This document shows, one piece after another, positions 41,892-52,321 of a DNA stretch of 64,000 nt (position 1 is its first letter; each line of letters starts with the position of its first letter). A model generated the notes under the pieces. That model worked only from the letters and a program-made list of their open reading frames with translations, was not told the origin of the DNA and ran no database searches. Both the position numbers and the translations under genes were made by a program. The stretch covers positions 3,968,501 through 4,032,500 of the forward strand of contig NZ_WUQX01000001.1 in NCBI RefSeq assembly GCF_009830285.1, read 5' to 3'. This stretch comes from Sporofaciens musculi (GTDB taxonomy: Bacteria; Bacillota; Clostridia; Lachnospirales; Lachnospiraceae).

Positions 41892-43670
41892 TTACTTTTT
41901 TACAACAACCCTTATACCGTCAGCCCCATTTTCAAGAATAACCCTCATTCCATGATGTTCTGCAATCTTCTTTACCAGAAATAGCCCAATCCCCATATGA
42001 TTCCCCTTCTTCCCCCTGCTCTTATCTCCTGTAAAGAACAAGTCGAAGGCATGAAGAAGCTCGTCTTCCTCCATCTGCTTTCCAGTATTCTCAATCACAC
42101 ACTGTCCCGCTTCTGTCCTGACCAGTATCCTGCCATCCAACACATTATAATCCACCGCGTTAGAAATCAGATTAAAGACCGCTTTCTCCAGATATTCCCT
42201 GTCACCTTCCACCAGAAAATCAGCTTTCTCCTCGTATTGAACCTGGATATTCTTTTCATCAATCATCGGCGCAAACCTCTCCATCTCCTCCCTGACCAAC
42301 GCCCCGAAAGATATGGTCTCCTTCTTAAGCGCCAGTCCTTCAGAGTCCAGCTTCGATATTTCAATCATTTCCGCCACCAGACGGTCCATCTCCTCCGTCT
42401 GCCCGATAATCTGGGTAAGGTAATACTCCCTTTTCTCCTCCATATTGTGCTCTATCAGATTCTCTGCAAAATTCCGGATAATGCCAAGAGGCGTCTTTAG
42501 CTCATGGGCCATGGCATTGGTGAAATCCCGCCGGGTTTCCTCCAGCACCTTCTCTCGTGCGTAAATCTGGTTAAACCGATCCACAACCAGAAACATACAA
42601 ACAAGCGTCAGTATCAGCCCCGCCATATAGAGATGCTTCATATAGTCAAACGCATCAAACCAAGGCCTCTCCTCTATCCGGAATAATATATAACCAGACG
42701 GGTCCTCTATATTCCCAATTTTTAGCTGATATCCGGCATTGAACTCCCATACACCCCCTTCATAAATCCCCGGATGTTCCGCTTGGTTATCCCATGAAAA
42801 ACTGCCTTCCATCGGGAAATCATGGAGGTATTTACTGCTAGTCCATCTGTGCCATCTTTCATAGGAAGTCATATAAGGAAATACTACATTAGGATCGCGA
42901 ATCTCTCCTTTTTCCCGCTTTTCCTCGCTGATTTTTGAATTCGTCCACTCCCATACTACCTCACTGTCCGTCATATAAAAAATCTGTTCTTCTCCAGTAG
43001 CATAATCTGTCCTCATACCAAGGCTGCTGCTGGTAATTGCCCCCGTCAGAGGATTCTTATACTGCTTTTCCTTCCCCTCCTGTCCTTCCTCCCAAGTCAT
43101 CTCCTGGACATAGATATGGTACAACTCCTTACCGTCAGGAGACGTTTGTATTAAAATTCCATATTTCCGCGGCAAGGTATAATCCGCGGCAAGCTGCCTC
43201 TCCTTCTCCTTCCAATAATACTCTGCTAACTCCTCCTTTTGTTCAAACGTCAGATAATCATCCAGCACATAAGGCCCATATCTTACCTGGGAAGTATCCT
43301 CTGAATACATAGTATCCCCGACTGCATCATAGCTTTTCGCCAACAACTTCATTTCTTTGTCATAAACGGCAACAGAAAGATTCAACTGCGGATTCGTCTC
43401 ACTCCAGAAATACTCATTCACTAAGCACTTATAATATTCCTGCCTTTCTGCCCCATCCTCAGACAGCGTATCCCCCATGGCGCTCTCCATTTCTGCCGCT
43501 TTTCTGTAGATAGATGTTGCCACCTGCTCGAACATACGAATGTAATCATCCTCGAATTTCTCTTTCACCACCAGCGTTGCCAATCCCATTGTCACCAAAT
43601 ACAATATGAGAAATCCTGCCACTATAGGTTTCCAAAAGCCTTTCTTTTTCCTGCTTAACGCGCCTTTCAT
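41892..43670 (-). CDS. Sensor histidine kinase
   Basis: A 592-residue membrane kinase: first membrane segment near residues 15-36, a large extracytoplasmic domain of about 310 residues without recognisable sensor family, a second segment near 350-370, then a HisKA domain with H389 (NAMAHELKTPLG) and an ATPase domain with FNLISNAVDYN and GIGLFLVKKIAEHHG. The ATG at 43670 follows GGAGGTGGTACG and overlaps the response-regulator stop as ATGA. Confidence 0.92.
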   Translation of the reverse strand: MKGALSRKKKGFWKPIVAGFLILYLVTMGLATLVVKEKFEDDYIRMFEQVATSIYRKAAEMESAMGDTLSEDGAERQEYYKCLVNEYFWSETNPQLNLSVAVYDKEMKLLAKSYDAVGDTMYSEDTSQVRYGPYVLDDYLTFEQKEELAEYYWKEKERQLAADYTLPRKYGILIQTSPDGKELYHIYVQEMTWEEGQEGKEKQYKNPLTGAITSSSLGMRTDYATGEEQIFYMTDSEVVWEWTNSKISEEKREKGEIRDPNVVFPYMTSYERWHRWTSSKYLHDFPMEGSFSWDNQAEHPGIYEGGVWEFNAGYQLKIGNIEDPSGYILFRIEERPWFDAFDYMKHLYMAGLILTLVCMFLVVDRFNQIYAREKVLEETRRDFTNAMAHELKTPLGIIRNFAENLIEHNMEEKREYYLTQIIGQTEEMDRLVAEMIEISKLDSEGLALKKETISFGALVREEMERFAPMIDEKNIQVQYEEKADFLVEGDREYLEKAVFNLISNAVDYNVLDGRILVRTEAGQCVIENTGKQMEEDELLHAFDLFFTGDKSRGKKGNHMGIGLFLVKKIAEHHGMRVILENGADGIRVVVKK

Positions 43671-44350
43671 CGTACCACCTCCATCTTTGCTTCGGATAAA
43701 CGATACCCGAATTTCCGTACAGTTTCTATGGTACATCCGCAGGAGCCCAGCGCTTTGCGCAGTTTTTTGATATGATTGTCCACCACCCTCTCGTTTCCGT
43801 CAAAATCATATCCCCAGAATCGAATCAATAGCTGCTCACGGCTGTAGACCCGCCCTGGATTCTGTATAAGAAATAACAGCATCTCATATTCTTTCGGCGG
43901 CAGCACAAGGATTTCTCCAAACCTCCAGACCTTGCGGCTTCGGGTATCCACCTTAAGTCCGCCCAGCTCCACGAATGAATGGAGTCCTTGTACCCTTCCC
44001 GTCAGCGCCATCGCCTTGGCATATAATACCGGCAGGGAAAAGGGCTTCGTCACATAGTCGTCCGCCCCCAGGGAATAGCCATTTAGCTTGTCCTCCTCCA
44101 GCACGCGTGCAGTAATAAAAATAATCGGCACATCACAGTCTTTGCGAATCTGACGGCACACGTTAAAACCATCCAGCCCCGATATCATCACATCCAGTAA
44201 AACCAGATGGAAGCATCGCACCTTAAGCAATTCTAAGACCTGTAACCCATCCTCTGTTGTCTGCACAAGCCATCCCTTGCCTGTAAAATAATCCGCGGCA
44301 GCTTCCGCAATCAGGCGGTCATCCTCCACAATTAATAATCTAAGCTCCAT
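43667..44350 (-). CDS. OmpR-family response regulator
   Basis: A 227-residue regulator with receiver domain (E9, D10-D11 region, phosphoacceptor D53 in LLDVMISGLDG, K in VTKPFSL) and a winged-helix DNA-binding domain (LPPKEYEMLLFLIQNPGRVYSR and TIETVRKFGYRL). It precedes the kinase in the same operon. Its target is unknown; the two genes stand alone. Confidence 0.94.
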   Translation of the reverse strand: MELRLLIVEDDRLIAEAAADYFTGKGWLVQTTEDGLQVLELLKVRCFHLVLLDVMISGLDGFNVCRQIRKDCDVPIIFITARVLEEDKLNGYSLGADDYVTKPFSLPVLYAKAMALTGRVQGLHSFVELGGLKVDTRSRKVWRFGEILVLPPKEYEMLLFLIQNPGRVYSREQLLIRFWGYDFDGNERVVDNHIKKLRKALGSCGCTIETVRKFGYRLSEAKMEVVR

Positions 44351-44464
44351 ATGCGTTCTCCATATTCAATCTGTGTATCGCTTACAGAAAATGTCCGGAC
44401 ACTTTATCTGTATGATGATACAATATCATGTAAATATATCTTTTCTGTATCCTTTTGTAAATAA

Positions 44465-44564
44465 AGGGGCTGTTGCTTTGAAAAAAAATCTACAAGATAT
44501 AGTAAAATTCGCTTCTCACGAAATATTATATCCTGTACATTTCTCACTAAATGCAACAGCCTCC
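44465..44564. mobile_element. 100-bp element with terminal inverted repeats (MITE-like)
   Basis: The sequence begins with GGGGCTGTTGC and ends with GCAACAGCCTCC, its inverted complement over nine to ten positions. The interior is AT-rich and non-coding. The termini resemble IS1182-like ends, so this may be a small non-autonomous element or the joined ends of a deleted insertion sequence. Confidence 0.6.
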
Positions 44565-44579
44565 ACAAACGCTATGTTC

Positions 44580-44623
44580 TGCAGCTTATAGTTATTTTAT
44601 TCAAAAAGAAACTATAAGCTGCA
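44580..44623. repeat. Perfect 14-bp inverted repeat
   Basis: The left arm TGCAGCTTATAGTT pairs fully with the right arm across a 16-base loop. It directly precedes the end of the broken cupin gene and may be its terminator, although no T-run follows on either strand. Confidence 0.55.
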
Positions 44624-44625
44624 TC

Positions 44626-44790
44626 TTAAATCGTTCTTCTCCAAATACAGCATGGGGTACATCCTAAAGAAAAAATCGTCATACTGACGGAGGAATTCTG
44701 AACCAATGTCCTGCTGACCACCTGGCCAGTCTGGTACTCCACCATATCCTTAAGTTTCAAACACTTCTGTTTTTCGATATTCTTATACAT
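44626..44790 (-). pseudogene. Truncated cupin-domain gene
   Basis: 54 codons from ATG 44790. The start MYKNIEKQKCLKLKDMV and SRTLVQNSSVSMTIF are typical of small cupin proteins that sense or regulate, but after SMTIF the frame turns into unrelated residues and stops, where the cupin strand DKGEEIS would be expected. The remaining half is missing, so it is a remnant. AT-rich flanks and the adjacent repeat element may explain the loss. Confidence 0.7.
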
Positions 44791-44872
44791 CTATTCCCTC
44801 CTGAATCATTAGCGCTTATGTTATTCAGTATAACACGAAGAAGCTGTTTTACAACCCACTCTATCCAAATTT

Positions 44873-46168
44873 TTATTCCCGTATATTCTGCAGGGTTTCC
44901 CCATCTGGATGGATGCAGACCGTATCCCCTGTGCGCAGTCTTTCTAAATATTCATCTCCTACAACAAGATTATTCCATCCTTCTATGGCGTACATATCTA
45001 TTGCTTTCCATTTCGTATCGCAATAATTATAATCCGGATACAATGCTGTTTTTTCACATCTTGCGTACTTTAATATATCACAGAGTCCGCTCCTGATTCC
45101 AATAAATGTACCTGCATACTCGGCTACAGACTGTAGCTCTGAAATCTGAGGGCTTATTGCCTCAGTACCATCCAAGGGCTGTTCATCCCCTGCTACGTTG
45201 GTAAGGCATTGATACCCCTTTCTCTTATAATCCTGGACAACTTTATCCCAAAAATCCTTGGACAGTGTTGTGACAGATTTTGCATAAGGCGAAAAAACAA
45301 CTGCGCCTCCTTTGTTAATATCACACAATTTGGGATACGCCTTCATCCCTGTAGGCATGATTGGCCTGGTATCCTCCAAAAGACCAAACACTCCGCAGCA
45401 ATAGATTTTCTCTAAGGGAATACATTTTACATATAAAGCTTTGTGGAGATTTACCACATACGGCCTATCCTGATGGGCAATAAAAAAATGGGAATCCTGC
45501 GTATAAAGACAGGCTTGTACCAACTCGTCCATATCCTTCTGGTCGTATTTCTCTGCCAAAACTCCATCAAATAGAGACACTGCTTCAGCACAGGCATTTC
45601 CTATAACACAAACAACATATCTTTCTATGCTTCTTTTTTTCAGGAAATGGGGCAGGTATGACATGGCAAAAAAAACATCTCCCAGCGCAGAAAAAGGACA
45701 CAGTATTTTGAAATGCTCTGGGTACTTCCTTTCCAGTTTCTGCTTCAATGCAAGACCACGCTCAATACGCTGTCCTTTTCTCCTGATGGTTTCTTCTGAT
45801 AGGGAATATTCTGCATATGAATTGTAATCTACCAGCTTTTCTATACGTCCTGTAAACCCAAGGGTTTTTAGTTGTTTTGCCATGGACGAATAAGCCCTTG
45901 CCGCAATGAAAACTATTGTATGCTCTGTATTTGCTTCCAATACGGTATCTGGCGGCAATATAGGAATATTTCTGTAGCTTGTTCCGTGCTTTGATATATT
46001 ATTGTCCAAAATGCCATGGATTTTATAATCCCGTTCTATGAGCAAATCAATCAAAGCCTCCGTTGCATTACAGTGGCCAAACAAATATATGGCTTTGTCT
46101 TTCAACAAAGCCTCTTTTTCCAGATTATCCAAATTCCTGACCATTTCTTCATAGTGCATCTTATCCAT
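44873..46168 (-). CDS. Glycosyltransferase-like protein with N-terminal Rossmann-like module
   Basis: A 431-residue protein. Residues about 20-115 carry the Rossmann-like module (AIYLFGHCNATEALIDLLIER, later GILDNN and TIVFIAARAYSS) that recurs in this locus. The rest (ILCPFSALGDVFFAMSYLPHF, then GGAVVFSPYAKSVTT, and GIRSGLCDILKY) resembles the heptosyltransferase-like GT9 layout with donor- and acceptor-binding halves. It is the last gene of the polysaccharide operon and precedes the repeat element. The transferred sugar is unknown. Confidence 0.65.
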   Translation of the reverse strand: MDKMHYEEMVRNLDNLEKEALLKDKAIYLFGHCNATEALIDLLIERDYKIHGILDNNISKHGTSYRNIPILPPDTVLEANTEHTIVFIAARAYSSMAKQLKTLGFTGRIEKLVDYNSYAEYSLSEETIRRKGQRIERGLALKQKLERKYPEHFKILCPFSALGDVFFAMSYLPHFLKKRSIERYVVCVIGNACAEAVSLFDGVLAEKYDQKDMDELVQACLYTQDSHFFIAHQDRPYVVNLHKALYVKCIPLEKIYCCGVFGLLEDTRPIMPTGMKAYPKLCDINKGGAVVFSPYAKSVTTLSKDFWDKVVQDYKRKGYQCLTNVAGDEQPLDGTEAISPQISELQSVAEYAGTFIGIRSGLCDILKYARCEKTALYPDYNYCDTKWKAIDMYAIEGWNNLVVGDEYLERLRTGDTVCIHPDGETLQNIRE

Positions 46169-46182
46169 GAATTGTTATCCCT

Positions 46183-46554
46183 CTAACTAAGCAAGGCCTG
46201 CCATGCTTCCTGAAGCGTCAGCAGACCTGTTTCTACATAATTGAAAATATTGGGGAAAGATGTATTGTCATCTGTAATCATAGAGAAATTATCTGTAAAT
46301 TCATACATATAGTATAATCTAATTAACTTCTCTGTATTTTCTTTAGAAATCCTTTTTATAAAGGGTGCGTCACAGCATGAACAACAGTTATTGCCTGGTA
46401 TAACAAAAATATTCTTCTCTATATTTTCTAAACATATTCCCTGCTGCAAAAACTGTATATCTTTTGTATGTAGGAAAAAAAGCACAAAATCTACTGTTAA
46501 TATTAATTGCTCTAATCGCTCCATTTTCTGTCTATTATAAACTGGTACTAACAT
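46183..46554 (-). CDS. Small hypothetical protein
   Basis: A 123-residue protein of unknown function, read from ATG 46554 with AGGAT upstream. It has no signal peptide or membrane segment. A CCSCC cysteine cluster lies near residue 57 (GNNCCSCCDAPF) and the rest is mixed helix and strand. It sits between the GT9-like and FkbM genes with 14 and 24 base gaps, so it is part of the operon. I cannot assign a family. Confidence 0.6.
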   Translation of the reverse strand: MLVPVYNRQKMERLEQLILTVDFVLFFLHTKDIQFLQQGICLENIEKNIFVIPGNNCCSCCDAPFIKRISKENTEKLIRLYYMYEFTDNFSMITDDNTSFPNIFNYVETGLLTLQEAWQALLS

Positions 46555-46578
46555 AGGAATCCTATCACCTTCTTAAAA

Positions 46579-48021
46579 TTAACACTTCGGCTCACAGATA
46601 AGAAGTGTTTCCTCAATAAAGGAATATGGTAAAACAGGTCTGAATATTTTCATATCATATTCACTATATATACTTTCAATTAATGGTTTAATTGTAAACA
46701 AATCATCTATACTATGATAAATGCTAATCATAAGCGTAGGATGCTGTTCCTTAATTGTGTTTACCGCCCCCAATATCAACTGCTTCTCACAGCCCTCTAC
46801 ATCTGCTTTAATCAGACCGACCTCTAAATTGTTTTCATACACAAAATCATCCAGTGTAATACAAGGAACTTTTTCTTTTTTATATTCTAATCCTCTCCCA
46901 AAATTATTAATTGAATTATAAGAACAGTTAGACACTGTCCCTATAAAAACCTCCATTTCTCCGGTCTGATCTGTAAGAGCCATATCAACCGGAATTACAT
47001 TTTTTAGACCGTTCCACTCAATCACATCTTCTATACTTAAGAGATTATTTTTTTCAAATTCAAAGCAATATATCTTTCCATCAAAATTCTCAGAAAATAT
47101 CAAGGAGCTGTCACCTATATATCCACCGGCATCTATGATTGCCTTCTTCCCCACCTTTTCCTTATATCTCAACTGTTCAATACCATTTTTATAGTAAAAT
47201 ACAGCAGGTTCGATATGTATTCCTCCTGGCAGAATATATTTCCCACAAACAATTCTGTTCCCCAGTTCAAAAGTTTCATTATCCAAAGCTTCCCGCATTT
47301 CTTCCGTATATTGTTCCTCATCCTTTGTAAGAAAAATCTCTTTTTCATCACATAATTGATGTAAACGATGAATAATTCGATAAACTTCACAACGACTTTC
47401 TGTATCTAACTTCTTAACTAAAGCATTTATCATATTGTCAAATTCTTCATTTTCTCTAAGTATTTTAAAGTCTTTCACATAACTTTCATTATGATACGCT
47501 CCATTTTTTTCAAATAAGATCGGATTCTTCCATAATTTAATCTCTATTTCACGTAATTTTTCCGCCATCACCTGCATGTTAAAAATCATTTGCTGTTGAT
47601 TTAGCAAAAGCTGCTGTTCAGCGATTAATACCTTATGAGTGCTAAAAAGAACATCTGCATCAGTATCCGGATTTTTCTGCCTTATTTTTAAGTATTCCTC
47701 ATCTTTCAAAACAAATATATTTTCAAATCCGTATTGAACAAGCAGATGGACAATTTCTTCATGCAGCCATTCAAGTGTACCGACAATAACAGGAATCTCT
47801 TTACCCTGCTGACATTCATCAAAGGACTTTACCGGTATTCCAAAGCATCCTGAAATATTAACGCTTTCATCAGATACCATAAAGCACTCGACCGTAAACT
47901 TCTTATGATTGTTCAAAATATCTCTTGCTAAATAATAGGCGCCAATTCCTGCGCCATATATTCTCAGCGGGCCTTCATAATGTTTTTTTATTAACTGACT
48001 ATATTCCAACAAGCTTCGCAT
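46579..48021 (-). CDS. FkbM family methyltransferase with N-terminal Rossmann-like module
   Basis: A 480-residue protein with two domains. Residues about 12-120 hold a Rossmann-like module (LRIYGAGIGAYYLARDIL and IPVIVGTLEW). Residues about 255-480 are a SAM-dependent FkbM methyltransferase: KAIIDAGGYIGDSS, KIYCFEFEKNN and the LIKADVEGCEKQLI motif. FkbM enzymes methylate hydroxyl groups, here probably of a sugar in the surface glycan. ATG 48021 after AAGGAAAGG is preferred to the GTG at 48042. It overlaps the upstream gene end by 23 bases. Confidence 0.85.
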   Translation of the reverse strand: MRSLLEYSQLIKKHYEGPLRIYGAGIGAYYLARDILNNHKKFTVECFMVSDESVNISGCFGIPVKSFDECQQGKEIPVIVGTLEWLHEEIVHLLVQYGFENIFVLKDEEYLKIRQKNPDTDADVLFSTHKVLIAEQQLLLNQQQMIFNMQVMAEKLREIEIKLWKNPILFEKNGAYHNESYVKDFKILRENEEFDNMINALVKKLDTESRCEVYRIIHRLHQLCDEKEIFLTKDEEQYTEEMREALDNETFELGNRIVCGKYILPGGIHIEPAVFYYKNGIEQLRYKEKVGKKAIIDAGGYIGDSSLIFSENFDGKIYCFEFEKNNLLSIEDVIEWNGLKNVIPVDMALTDQTGEMEVFIGTVSNCSYNSINNFGRGLEYKKEKVPCITLDDFVYENNLEVGLIKADVEGCEKQLILGAVNTIKEQHPTLMISIYHSIDDLFTIKPLIESIYSEYDMKIFRPVLPYSFIEETLLICEPKC

Positions 48022-49221
48022 ATATTTCCTTTCCTTCTGCACCTAAAAATTTATCTTCATCATTCCTCAATCTATGCCGTTCCTTTATATATTCTATAAA
48101 CATACAACTATCGAAGGGTTCGCTTTCTCCAATCAAATCACACTCCCATAAGCTCAGGTTTCCTAATGAAAGAAATCGTTTTTGGGGATATACATTTGTT
48201 GTATAAAACTCAGTTTTGTAAAACTCTCCAGTATCTATATTGACCCTGTAAAAGCTGTAATCTTTACCTGACATAAAAGATATCGTTTTGCCGTCTATCG
48301 AATATGCCATTGTATTATCGAAACCATATGTATCTTCTATCTTATCTCCACTGATTAAATCAGACACATGTTTTATATTCTCCATCTCCCCAGTCTTAAT
48401 ATTCAGTAATATAAATTGATCTGATAAATTAGGAAATAAAATAATCCCTTTTTCACATTGATATAACGTGTGAAAAGGAACATAGCTCGCTGTAAAACCA
48501 TCTGGGTATTTTTCATATAAAGTTACAGTATTTCTCTTAATACAATAACATACTACACCGCCTTTTATCCGTGGCGTTAGCCAAATATGAGTTCCTAACT
48601 TCAGTATTCCGTTAAATCCATTCCCACAAATTGGGATCTTACAAATTGTAACATTTCTACTTTTCATATTAATTTTTACAATAATTTGTGCACATCCGCA
48701 AGAACAGTACGCAATTTCATTTTCCACACACACATCCGTTATATATGCTTCATTGTTCACACTCTGCAATTCCAATTCATTAATAAAATTAGACACATAA
48801 TTAATTTCTAATGTACGCATATTAATGATTACCATAGCAGGATAGTTATGCGGAAGCAAAAAAAGAAAACCGTCATAAACTTCACTACACCAAAATTTGG
48901 CGTTCTCATTTGCCAACTTTTTCTGACCGAATTCGTCGATTTTTTTCAAAGGAAGTTTTGTAAAAATCTTTGAAACAGTATTATAAACAGCTATTTCATT
49001 AGCAAAAAAAGGAACTAAAAAAATATTATTTCCATATTTTTCATAGATGCATATAGTCGAAGAGCATATCTTCTTTCATAAGGAACTATGCCCACTAAAA
49101 CAGCATCTTTATTCCCACTCCGTTTGCAATACAGTCCATTATGATCATATGTAGTAAACCATATTTTATCAGCTTCTTTAATATAGGTTTCAAATGATAA
49201 CTTAACTTTATTTTTATCCAT
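47999..49221 (-). pseudogene. Propeller-like protein gene with one-base frameshift
   Basis: Two frames, 49221-49015 (68 residues, FETYIKEADKIWFTTYDHNG) and the rest in the next frame, form one gene of about 407 codons if one A is added to the A5 run near 49040 (the joined frame reads SMKKYGNNIFLVPFFANE). The product has repeated units such as LEINYVSNFINELELQ and ITDVCVENEIAYCSCGC resembling blades of a beta-propeller. Length 1223 plus one is divisible by three. Both halves are in the same orientation, and the lower half ends past the FkbM start. Real slippage or sequencing error cannot be separated. Function unknown. Confidence 0.7.
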
Positions 49222-49245
49222 CTTCTTTCAATCCCTGCTATACTT

Positions 49246-50449
49246 TTAAACGATCTTTTTAATATGCTCATCTAACATACAGGTAAATGCTATTGCTCCT
49301 GAGTAGTTTAGATGAGCAGGATCCATATAGAAATGTGGATTTTTTGAAATAGCTTCTACACTCTTAAAATCCCATAAAAAAATATTATTATCTGTTACTG
49401 TTTTTACTGCTTGTTCAAATTCATCTTTATAGGAACTTAGCATTATTCTATGATATTCCTCCAACACTATATATCTTGGCATCAACAGCAGTATAACTTT
49501 TATACCTGGATTAATACCTTTTACTGTATTAATAATTTGATGAAAATGGTATATATTCTCTTGAATCGTTTCCTTATATCTCTTACTTGGTATAGAGTAT
49601 AAATTTGATGGAAGAAAAGGGAATTTTTCTATCGACATATTTATCTGCGGTGTTAAAGGGTAATCCTTATATCCTAAAACACCAAATTCTCGTTTCACAA
49701 AAAAATTATCCAATTCTTTATAAATTACTTCTTTATTAAACAGTTCATCTCTTATTTTTAGTAAATACTCATCATTCACTGGAACATAATATCCACTTTT
49801 CTCCATTTCTATTTCGGCATCTTGAACAAAATTTATATTTTGTTCATAGTGGTGCCTATCCTCCATAATTCCTCCATTTCCCCAATATTTTATAATCGCT
49901 GTTGATAAGCTGACATCATAATTGAATATTGTATAATCGTATAAATCTAATATTACATATTGTAAATCCTGAATTATTCTCGGATAAGCATTTATACATT
50001 TTTCCAATACTTTCTTATGATAGTAAATATCCTCACTTCCTACTGCCAGATTATACCATTTTCCACTTAAGTACTCAGGATTAATTCCACATAATGCATG
50101 ACTGATACCTAATATAATTCCAGTACACTTTTTTGTGTTTGCAGTTAGTATTTTATCAACTTTTTGTTCTGTAAAAAGTTGGGAAAAAATCAATAATTTT
50201 GCTTTCACTAATCAAATGCTTTGTAATTAACTCATTTTTGACCTTTTCAGAAGCAAATCTATTCTTCAATGCAATAATTATAAAATCAAAGTTTATAATC
50301 TTAAGTTTTTCATTTCTAATATATCTTACCCCTCCCCATCTATTTATATCAGCATAACTATCTGTAAACCCCACTATTTGATGATTCTTCTTTAATGCCC
50401 TTTTTACTAAAATTCCTTCTTCCCCAAGTCCATATATTATAATTTTCAT
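49246..50449 (-). pseudogene. Rossmann-SGNH protein gene with one-base frameshift
   Basis: The ATG at 50449 starts a Rossmann-like module (IIIYGLGEEGILVKRALKK), which is cut by a stop at 50156; the following frame gives an SGNH-type hydrolase or acyltransferase (ILGISHALCGINPEYLSG and DPAHLNYSGAIAFT near the end). Removing one T from the T6 run near 50180 joins them into about 400 codons (IIDFSQLFTEQKVDKIL), as in fused homologs by pattern. No ribosome binding site precedes the second part, which supports a single gene. Likely role: O-acylation of a surface glycan. Confidence 0.7.
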
Positions 50450-50472
50450 GTATTGCCTCTTCAAAAAAATAT

Positions 50473-52281
50473 CTATTCGTAAATCACATAATCATCCGAC
50501 GTAAATCCCAAACTTTCCAGTTTCTCTTTTATCTCCTTAAAATAAGTACTTGCAATAACAACCTGCGAAAACTCTTTTCTTCTCGTCACTAATTCCTGCG
50601 GCGCTGCAACCGGTATACCCTCAATATATTTTCCCCACTTTTTAGAATCGGTATCTACAAAGAATATAGCTTTTGAATTACTTTCCCGTATTTGCTGCAA
50701 TGCAGAATATCCTGTTTTACCAGCCCCATAAACTGCATATACTTTGTCATTTTGTATACGCATAACCGAAGTATCCTCAATCATTTCAAAAGACATCTTT
50801 ATAATTTTCTCAGGATTCCAAATCTTTAGTATCTCATCAAACCCAGCCGCATTTGAAATAAAGTCAATTCCAGCTTCTTTCAATGCCTCTGCTTCTTTGT
50901 GATACATTGCAATACACCCAGAGTTTGAATCTGTTTCTAAGATATCACTACTATGTTTTTCCAAATTTATATAATGTAGCGTCCCTGGATTAATCACGGA
51001 ATTTCTGATATCCTCATAAAATTCTTCTTTTAAATATAACAAATCTGAAAAATACCAAATAGGCTGAAAATCATGGCAATGCCGTATTGCATATGCAAAA
51101 GAATTTCCCCAGATTTTATGACTTTTCAAAACATGTATCTGCTGATTTTCAATGTATAACTTCTGAAGTTCCCTATATATATATTCAGAATCCGTAATAA
51201 AAAATATCTTCTTAAACTGCCTTCCCTGTTCTTTTATCCACTTCTCTATCTCACCTATTTTTTGATTATGCTCTAATACTACAACTGTATCAAATCTTTC
51301 TGGAAACAGAACTGACTTCTTTCCGTCAAATCTTGACGCAAAGCTGTCGTAAAAAAGTTCCTTTCGTATCTCTTTTACCCCTACTTTGCTTTCTTGATCA
51401 ATGATTCCGTCTTTCATTCTGACTAAATTAATCCTTCCTGGCTTCTTTAATTTAGGACTTCCTATTTCTTCCAGTTTTTTATACATACTCTCTGATACGT
51501 CATCAATCCAATCATTGGCATCCCTTGTATATGTCTCGATTGCTATGCCGCAATATTCACACCACCGAAGTTGATCTCCAAACTGTTCTGGTGTGCGTTT
51601 CCACCATCCTTTTTCAATAGGCCAGCCACCCGGCCCGTCAAACAACATATCTAACGCCCCTGCAATTTCACAAAAAAATGCTCCCTTGGGCGTAATCGAC
51701 GCACTCCAAATATCCTGTGCCCAACAATGATCACGGATCTCCAACCACTGTTCATCTGGTATCCCCAAATCTTTACGGCTAATTAAAATCGGAGAATGAT
51801 ACATGGTATTTCCATGATCATTAACCGCCTGCATTTTAAATACATCCTGTATTAGCTCATAATACTTCTTGTACGTTGGGACCATTGCAGACCAAAGCCC
51901 CGCTCCAGCTACTGTCTCCCTAGCTCCAGTTTCATATTGGTATACCTCTGAATTTATTTTGTTTTCTAATAAGACAGACTCAATAAAATCTTTTTGCGGT
52001 CTCGTCAAAGAAAGTTTTTCTTTCCGAACCCCTTTCGGAAGATGTGCGTGTAAATACCTTGTAAATCGCTCAAATTCCGGATGCAGCGTAGGCTCACCGC
52101 CCATAACGCCAATCGTTCCATGATATCCTTCCATTGAATCAACCGCACGTATAAAAGTTGTGAAATCCATAAAAAAATTTTTTTTATGATGGCCGCAAAA
52201 CCTTGTACAATTTGAGCACTGATATAAACACGCATTTGTAATATCTATCTGAATAATCCTCATATCCTTCGGTGACTTCAT
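50473..52281 (-). CDS. Radical SAM protein with C-terminal Rossmann-like module
   Basis: A 602-residue protein. The N-terminal radical SAM motif is C18-x3-C22-x2-C25 with C29 next (ITNACLYQCSNCTRFCG), and GVMGGEPTLHPEF supplies the GGE SAM site. Residues about 195-255 hold more cysteines (DHCWAQDIW, FFCEIAGALDM, CEYCGIAI), possibly a second cluster. The last 95 residues are the Rossmann-like module (VYAVYGAGKTGYSA, FFVDTDSKKWG, VVIASTYFKEI). It resembles the protein at 57886-59526 over most of its length. Radical SAM enzymes in surface-glycan loci are uncommon; the reaction is unknown. GAGG precedes the ATG. Confidence 0.82.
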   Translation of the reverse strand: MKSPKDMRIIQIDITNACLYQCSNCTRFCGHHKKNFFMDFTTFIRAVDSMEGYHGTIGVMGGEPTLHPEFERFTRYLHAHLPKGVRKEKLSLTRPQKDFIESVLLENKINSEVYQYETGARETVAGAGLWSAMVPTYKKYYELIQDVFKMQAVNDHGNTMYHSPILISRKDLGIPDEQWLEIRDHCWAQDIWSASITPKGAFFCEIAGALDMLFDGPGGWPIEKGWWKRTPEQFGDQLRWCEYCGIAIETYTRDANDWIDDVSESMYKKLEEIGSPKLKKPGRINLVRMKDGIIDQESKVGVKEIRKELFYDSFASRFDGKKSVLFPERFDTVVVLEHNQKIGEIEKWIKEQGRQFKKIFFITDSEYIYRELQKLYIENQQIHVLKSHKIWGNSFAYAIRHCHDFQPIWYFSDLLYLKEEFYEDIRNSVINPGTLHYINLEKHSSDILETDSNSGCIAMYHKEAEALKEAGIDFISNAAGFDEILKIWNPEKIIKMSFEMIEDTSVMRIQNDKVYAVYGAGKTGYSALQQIRESNSKAIFFVDTDSKKWGKYIEGIPVAAPQELVTRRKEFSQVVIASTYFKEIKEKLESLGFTSDDYVIYE

Positions 52282-52321
52282 CTCAATTTACCTCAAGCAA
52301 TTACTCTAACTACCAAAATTT

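Noticed and set aside
44626-44790. Short regulatory protein with a real function at the MITE border
   Set aside because: The reading frame departs from the cupin sequence in mid-domain and ends early, so it is a remnant.
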